A DNA stretch of 16,860 nucleotides, from positions 1 to 16,860 of the forward strand of contig JAUPUR010000014.1 of the NCBI GenBank assembly GCA_030917445.1. Reading direction: 5' to 3'. This DNA comes from Patescibacteria group bacterium (GTDB lineage Bacteria > Patescibacteriota > Microgenomatia > Levybacterales > UBA12049). Position 1 is the first letter of the stretch; every line of letters starts with the position of its first letter. Of this stretch, positions 13,872 to 16,860 are shown in pieces. The notes beneath the pieces are model-generated. The model saw only the letters and a program-made list of their open reading frames with translations, did no database searches and was not told where the DNA came from. Position numbers and translations under genes: made by a program.

Positions 13872-14549
13872 ATGATTATTGTCTCACTTTTTTTTCTCCA
13901 ACTCCTTGCTCTTTTTTTCCTGTCACGTAAAGTTCATAAACAAATTTCATCTTTCTTTTTTTATCTGACAAACAATATTCACAAAACAGTTCATATTATG
14001 GCATTTCTTTTCTTCCCCGGAACCTTTGTTCATGAAGTATCACACTATCTTATGGCAAAGTTGCTTTTTGTCCCTGCAGGGAACATGACACTGCTTCCAA
14101 AAATTGAGGATGATGGAGTTAGGCTCGGAAGTGTTATGATAGGAAAATCAGATCCAATAAGACGTCTTTTCATTGGAGTTGCACCATTTTTAATTGGAAC
14201 ATCAATTATACTAACAACACTTTTTATTGCTGAAGAGTATCAGTTATGGAATAATTTTTTTTATATTTTACTAACCATTTTAGTGCTATTTCAAATTACA
14301 AATACAATGTTCTCTAGTAAAAAAGATCTTGAAGGAGCAGTCTGGTTCGTCATTATTATTTCAGCAATTACTATAGTTTTGTATCTAACAGGTGCAAGAG
14401 TATCTCTCTCTGATTTTGAAAGAATATTTACAGAACACTTGATTAACTTATTTTATCAAGGGGTCGTTTATCTTACCATCCCACTCATTATTGACATAGT
14501 TATTATTATTTGTTTTTCATCATTAGTCTACCTCTTACAAAAAAGATAA
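13872..14549 (+). CDS. M50B-like integral membrane zinc metalloprotease candidate
   Basis: This 225-residue protein is strongly hydrophobic, with about five or six likely membrane segments. The second carries F-V-H-E-V-S-H-Y-L-M-A-K (HExxH at His54, Glu55, His58), the zinc-binding core of site-2-type intramembrane proteases. A loop containing P-A-G-N-M-T-L-L-P-K follows, resembling the short loop after HExxH in M50B-like proteins. The second M50 motif (N-P-x-x-D-G) is not visible, so activity is uncertain. It follows the FKBP gene by 2 nt and ends directly against the convergent glycosyltransferase gene. A role in membrane protein turnover or signalling is inferred from the motif only. Confidence 0.65.
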   Translation: MIIVSLFFLQLLALFFLSRKVHKQISSFFFYLTNNIHKTVHIMAFLFFPGTFVHEVSHYLMAKLLFVPAGNMTLLPKIEDDGVRLGSVMIGKSDPIRRLFIGVAPFLIGTSIILTTLFIAEEYQLWNNFFYILLTILVLFQITNTMFSSKKDLEGAVWFVIIISAITIVLYLTGARVSLSDFERIFTEHLINLFYQGVVYLTIPLIIDIVIIICFSSLVYLLQKR

Positions 14550-16277
14550 TCATTTCTCTTGTGTTATTAAAACATGAGATTTACAAAACTCATTTTTATT
14601 CATATTCTCAATATTTAAATCACTGAAAGTTAAAGAGAAATAATATCTATTCTCACTTTTATCGATACAGATTTTTTCATTAAAGATTGAGTAAGTTTTT
14701 CCACTGTCTTTCATCTGAGCTATAATATTATCTGGATACTTATCCATATCATAAGCACATAATGAACTTTGTATTAACGTATCGTTACTTTTAAGATACT
14801 TTACTATGTCATGACATTCTAAAAACGAAACTTTTTCAATCGAATATACTTCTTTTGAAATCGAATCTCGAATAGTCTGCATCGAACTTTTCTGCAGGTA
14901 ATTAGCATAAAAAATGTACTTTCTAAAAAGATCATGTGGTCTTGGTGAAAAAACTTTTATTAAATTTCCCTCATTTGTACTTAGTTTTATATATTTACTC
15001 AAAACTCTTGACTCAGTATCATAAACGTTTGTTAATGGAGCAGTAAAAAAATACAATTGATAAAAATAAGTAAATGATATGAAATAAACAAATATGATTA
15101 AAAATTTGTATATTAAACGTTGTTTGTATACGGCATGAATTCCGACGGAGATAATGAGAATGAAAAATGGAATTAATAACGTAATATGAGGAGAGAAAAC
15201 ACCTTTATTTACATGAATAATCTCAGGAATAATAGCAATCGCTAGGAGAAAAAAGAGAAAAACTGCTAATTTTCTTTTTTTTATAAATAGAAATCCAATA
15301 CCTATGATAAGAAATACCGAATCAATTATGTAAAACAAGCCACTTTTATACAATCCAAAAAAAGAATCTCCATTGTAAAAAAGAAAACTAAGTGAAAAAA
15401 TATTCACGATTTTATCTAATAAGATTCTTGCATATATTGTAAATTTATTAATAAGTAATGAATCAAATGGACTTGATATTGTTGATTGTCTCGCAGAGTT
15501 CACTTCATTTGTTACAGACTGAGAAAAAGGTGTTAGTATTTCTGTTACCCTTGATCCAGATTGTAAAAAAAACTGAGAAAAAGCAAAAAAACCAACAAGG
15601 ATACATGATGAAAGAATTATAATAACGAATTGCTTATTTTCATTTCTTCTTTTCCCAACAAAATAAATATATCCTAAAATTAGAGCAATATATGGTAAAA
15701 CAATTATTTTTGTTCCAATATACGAATAGAAAGCTAGAAATATTATTGGAATCGTAAAAAGCATTCTCCAACCCTTTAGAATAAGTAAGAGATAGAAAAG
15801 TAACATGTAAAAGAACATCGCTAATGTCATTTCATATGATGTTCTACCAATTGTGACCATCCATGGGTTAATCAGAGTAATGAGAGCAGCTATAACTCCA
15901 ACATTTTTATGAAATAAATTCTTTCCAAGAAAGTACATTAACCCAACAGTAGCACTACTAACTAGAGCATACCCCACTCTCACATTAAAAAGTGTTGCAT
16001 CGACGAAATAAAGCATTATATATTGAAATAAATATCCTAATTCTGCCTGGGGTAAAATGCCTTTAGGGTAAATAAAAATAAAAGGAGAAAAAATAGAAAT
16101 AGAATCTGTGATATCTGTCCCCGTATAAAGGAAAAATTTTGCGTTTATAATATACTCTAATTCATCGCCTCCAATACTTATTCCAATCCTATCTAGCAAA
16201 AAAAATCTGGTAAAAAAAACGCCGATAATAATAAATAAAATTAGCAATATATTTGTTCGCTCTTGCAGTATTCTCAT
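14550..16277 (-). CDS. GT-C type glycosyltransferase (PMT/ArnT-like, GT39-like)
   Basis: The protein has 575 residues with about eleven or more hydrophobic segments between residues 10 and 410, then a mostly hydrophilic C-terminal region (about 420-575). The first extracytoplasmic loop has I-G-G-D-E-L-E-Y-I-I-N-A-K (Asp38 and Glu39), the position of the acidic catalytic residue in polyprenyl-phosphate-dependent GT-C enzymes. Such proteins move a sugar from a lipid-phosphate carrier to a protein or glycan outside the membrane; neither donor nor acceptor can be told here. The gene looks more AT-rich than its neighbours. The start follows a TATTAT -10 by 8 nt with no SD, so it is probably leaderless. 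The stop abuts the stop of the M50-like gene. Confidence 0.8.
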   Translation of the reverse strand: MRILQERTNILLILFIIIGVFFTRFFLLDRIGISIGGDELEYIINAKFFLYTGTDITDSISIFSPFIFIYPKGILPQAELGYLFQYIMLYFVDATLFNVRVGYALVSSATVGLMYFLGKNLFHKNVGVIAALITLINPWMVTIGRTSYEMTLAMFFYMLLFYLLLILKGWRMLFTIPIIFLAFYSYIGTKIIVLPYIALILGYIYFVGKRRNENKQFVIIILSSCILVGFFAFSQFFLQSGSRVTEILTPFSQSVTNEVNSARQSTISSPFDSLLINKFTIYARILLDKIVNIFSLSFLFYNGDSFFGLYKSGLFYIIDSVFLIIGIGFLFIKKRKLAVFLFFLLAIAIIPEIIHVNKGVFSPHITLLIPFFILIISVGIHAVYKQRLIYKFLIIFVYFISFTYFYQLYFFTAPLTNVYDTESRVLSKYIKLSTNEGNLIKVFSPRPHDLFRKYIFYANYLQKSSMQTIRDSISKEVYSIEKVSFLECHDIVKYLKSNDTLIQSSLCAYDMDKYPDNIIAQMKDSGKTYSIFNEKICIDKSENRYYFSLTFSDLNIENMNKNEFCKSHVLITQEK

Positions 16278-16281
16278 GTAT

Positions 16282-16294
16282 TACTATAATAGTA
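16282..16294. promoter_or_regulatory. Symmetric divergent -10 element between the glycosyltransferase and gpsA
   Basis: TACTAT-A-ATAGTA is an inverted repeat around one base. It reads TATAAT (16285-16290) on the plus strand and TATTAT (16291-16286) on the minus strand. The minus-strand start at 16277 is 8 nt away, so that mRNA would be leaderless; the plus-strand leader to gpsA would be about 35 nt. Confidence 0.5.
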
Positions 16295-16331
16295 AAGTCG
16301 ATTTATAAAATAATCAAATAGCATATTTATA

Positions 16332-16860
16332 ATGAATATTACAATTTTAGGTGATGGAGTCTGGGGCAAAGCATTAAAATCAATAATTGATAAAAATTCT
16401 CAAACAGTAGATCTCCTTGGAAAGGGTGATTCATCACTATCAACACAAGTACTCATAATTGCGATTCCCACTGAGATCATCTCAACAGCACTTGGTCAAG
16501 TAACTTTTGAAGGCAACCCTATTATCATCAATACCTCAAAAGGTATTGATTCTATTGATCATCTCTTCCCCTTTCAAATAATAAAAAAGAAGTATCCTCA
16601 AGCTGAATACTACTCACTCGCAGGACCAAGTTTTGCTGCTGAAGTTATAGAAAGTATGCCTACAATAGTAAACCTAGGTTATGGACAAGAAAGAACTAAT
16701 CTCAAAAAAATGCATTCTCTTTTTTCTTCTCATTTCTTTCATATTAAGCCCACAGAGGGAATTGAGATTCTTGAATTATTTTCTGCGTTTAAAAATATTT
16801 ACGCGATTGGTTCTGGTATTGCTTCCGGACTTGGATATAAAGCAAATACAAAAACAGCAC
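16332..16860 (+). CDS. gpsA: Glycerol-3-phosphate dehydrogenase [NAD(P)+], 5' part
   Basis: GpsA reduces dihydroxyacetone phosphate to sn-glycerol 3-phosphate, the backbone of phospholipids. The first 176 codons are present and the gene runs off the right edge. Visible motifs: M-N-I-T-I-L-G-D-G-V-W-G-K-A-L (dinucleotide-binding loop), L-I-I-A-I-P-T-E, I-N-T-S-K-G-I-D, Y-S-L-A-G-P-S-F-A-A-E-V, and E-L-F-S-A-F-K-N-I-Y-A-I-G-S-G-I holding the catalytic Lys. The AIP motif comes at about residue 45 instead of about 75, so the first domain lacks about 30 residues. The start has no SD. A TATAAT at 16285-16290 or a TATAAA/TAAAAT at 16304-16311 could drive it. Confidence 0.92.
   Translation, partial: MNITILGDGVWGKALKSIIDKNSQTVDLLGKGDSSLSTQVLIIAIPTEIISTALGQVTFEGNPIIINTSKGIDSIDHLFPFQIIKKKYPQAEYYSLAGPSFAAEVIESMPTIVNLGYGQERTNLKKMHSLFSSHFFHIKPTEGIEILELFSAFKNIYAIGSGIASGLGYKANTKTA

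Noticed and set aside
16328..16333. TATAAT just before gpsA as its -10 box
   Set aside because: It overlaps the start codon itself, so transcription from it would begin inside the coding region and miss the ATG.
1..16860. CRISPR arrays, insertion sequences, attachment sites, prophage or defence genes
   Set aside because: No regularly spaced repeats, transposase motifs or long terminal inverted repeats were seen; the region is ordinary chromosomal gene content.

Overview
The window looks like a chromosomal segment from a small-genome, AT-rich bacterium, most plausibly a member of the Candidate Phyla Radiation (Patescibacteria). This is an inference from three things: compact gene spacing with 4-nt ATGA overlaps, the gene mix (VanW-like, DUF192, TsaD, RmuC, GT-C glycosyltransferase), and mostly SD-less starts. 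No phage, IS element, CRISPR array or toxin-antitoxin locus is visible. Almost everything is housekeeping or envelope related.

Layout. Positions 1-2169 (+) form a tightly overlapped cluster: the tail of a VanW-like protein, an HxGH nucleotidyltransferase, a membrane-anchored DUF192 protein and tsaD. Next come rmuC (+) and a convergent FAD/NAD oxidoreductase (-). That oxidoreductase is divergent from a 970-residue UvrD-type helicase fused to a PD-(D/E)XK/Fe-S nuclease domain (+). The RNase P RNA gene (6980-7325, +) follows and faces the HU gene (-). The minus strand then carries recA, recX, rny and hup in that transcription order. A tRNA-Pro(GGG) and a PlsC-like acyltransferase follow on the + strand. 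A bcp peroxiredoxin/methyltransferase pair (-) diverges from an FKBP isomerase and an M50-like membrane metalloprotease (+). A GT-C glycosyltransferase (-) diverges from a gpsA gene cut by the right edge.

The genes form functional groups: DNA repair and recombination (RmuC, helicase-nuclease, RecA, RecX, HU), RNA processing and translation fidelity (RNase P RNA, RNase Y, TsaD, tRNA-Pro, an RlmI-like methyltransferase), and the cell envelope with lipid precursors (VanW-like, PlsC-like, GpsA, GT-C, FKBP, M50-like).

The most striking signal is regulatory. Several genes have a -10 box, often an extended TGn-10, ending 6-8 nt before the start codon. This implies leaderless mRNAs, and it relocates the starts of the oxidoreductase and bcp genes. 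Only the HU gene has a strong Shine-Dalgarno sequence. Other points of interest are an RNase Y with no membrane anchor, a GpsA with a shortened nucleotide-binding domain, a hairpin filling the recA-recX gap, and an RNase P RNA whose P4 helix co-varies to CCAAA/TTTGG. I did not find a convincing wholly new multi-gene system.
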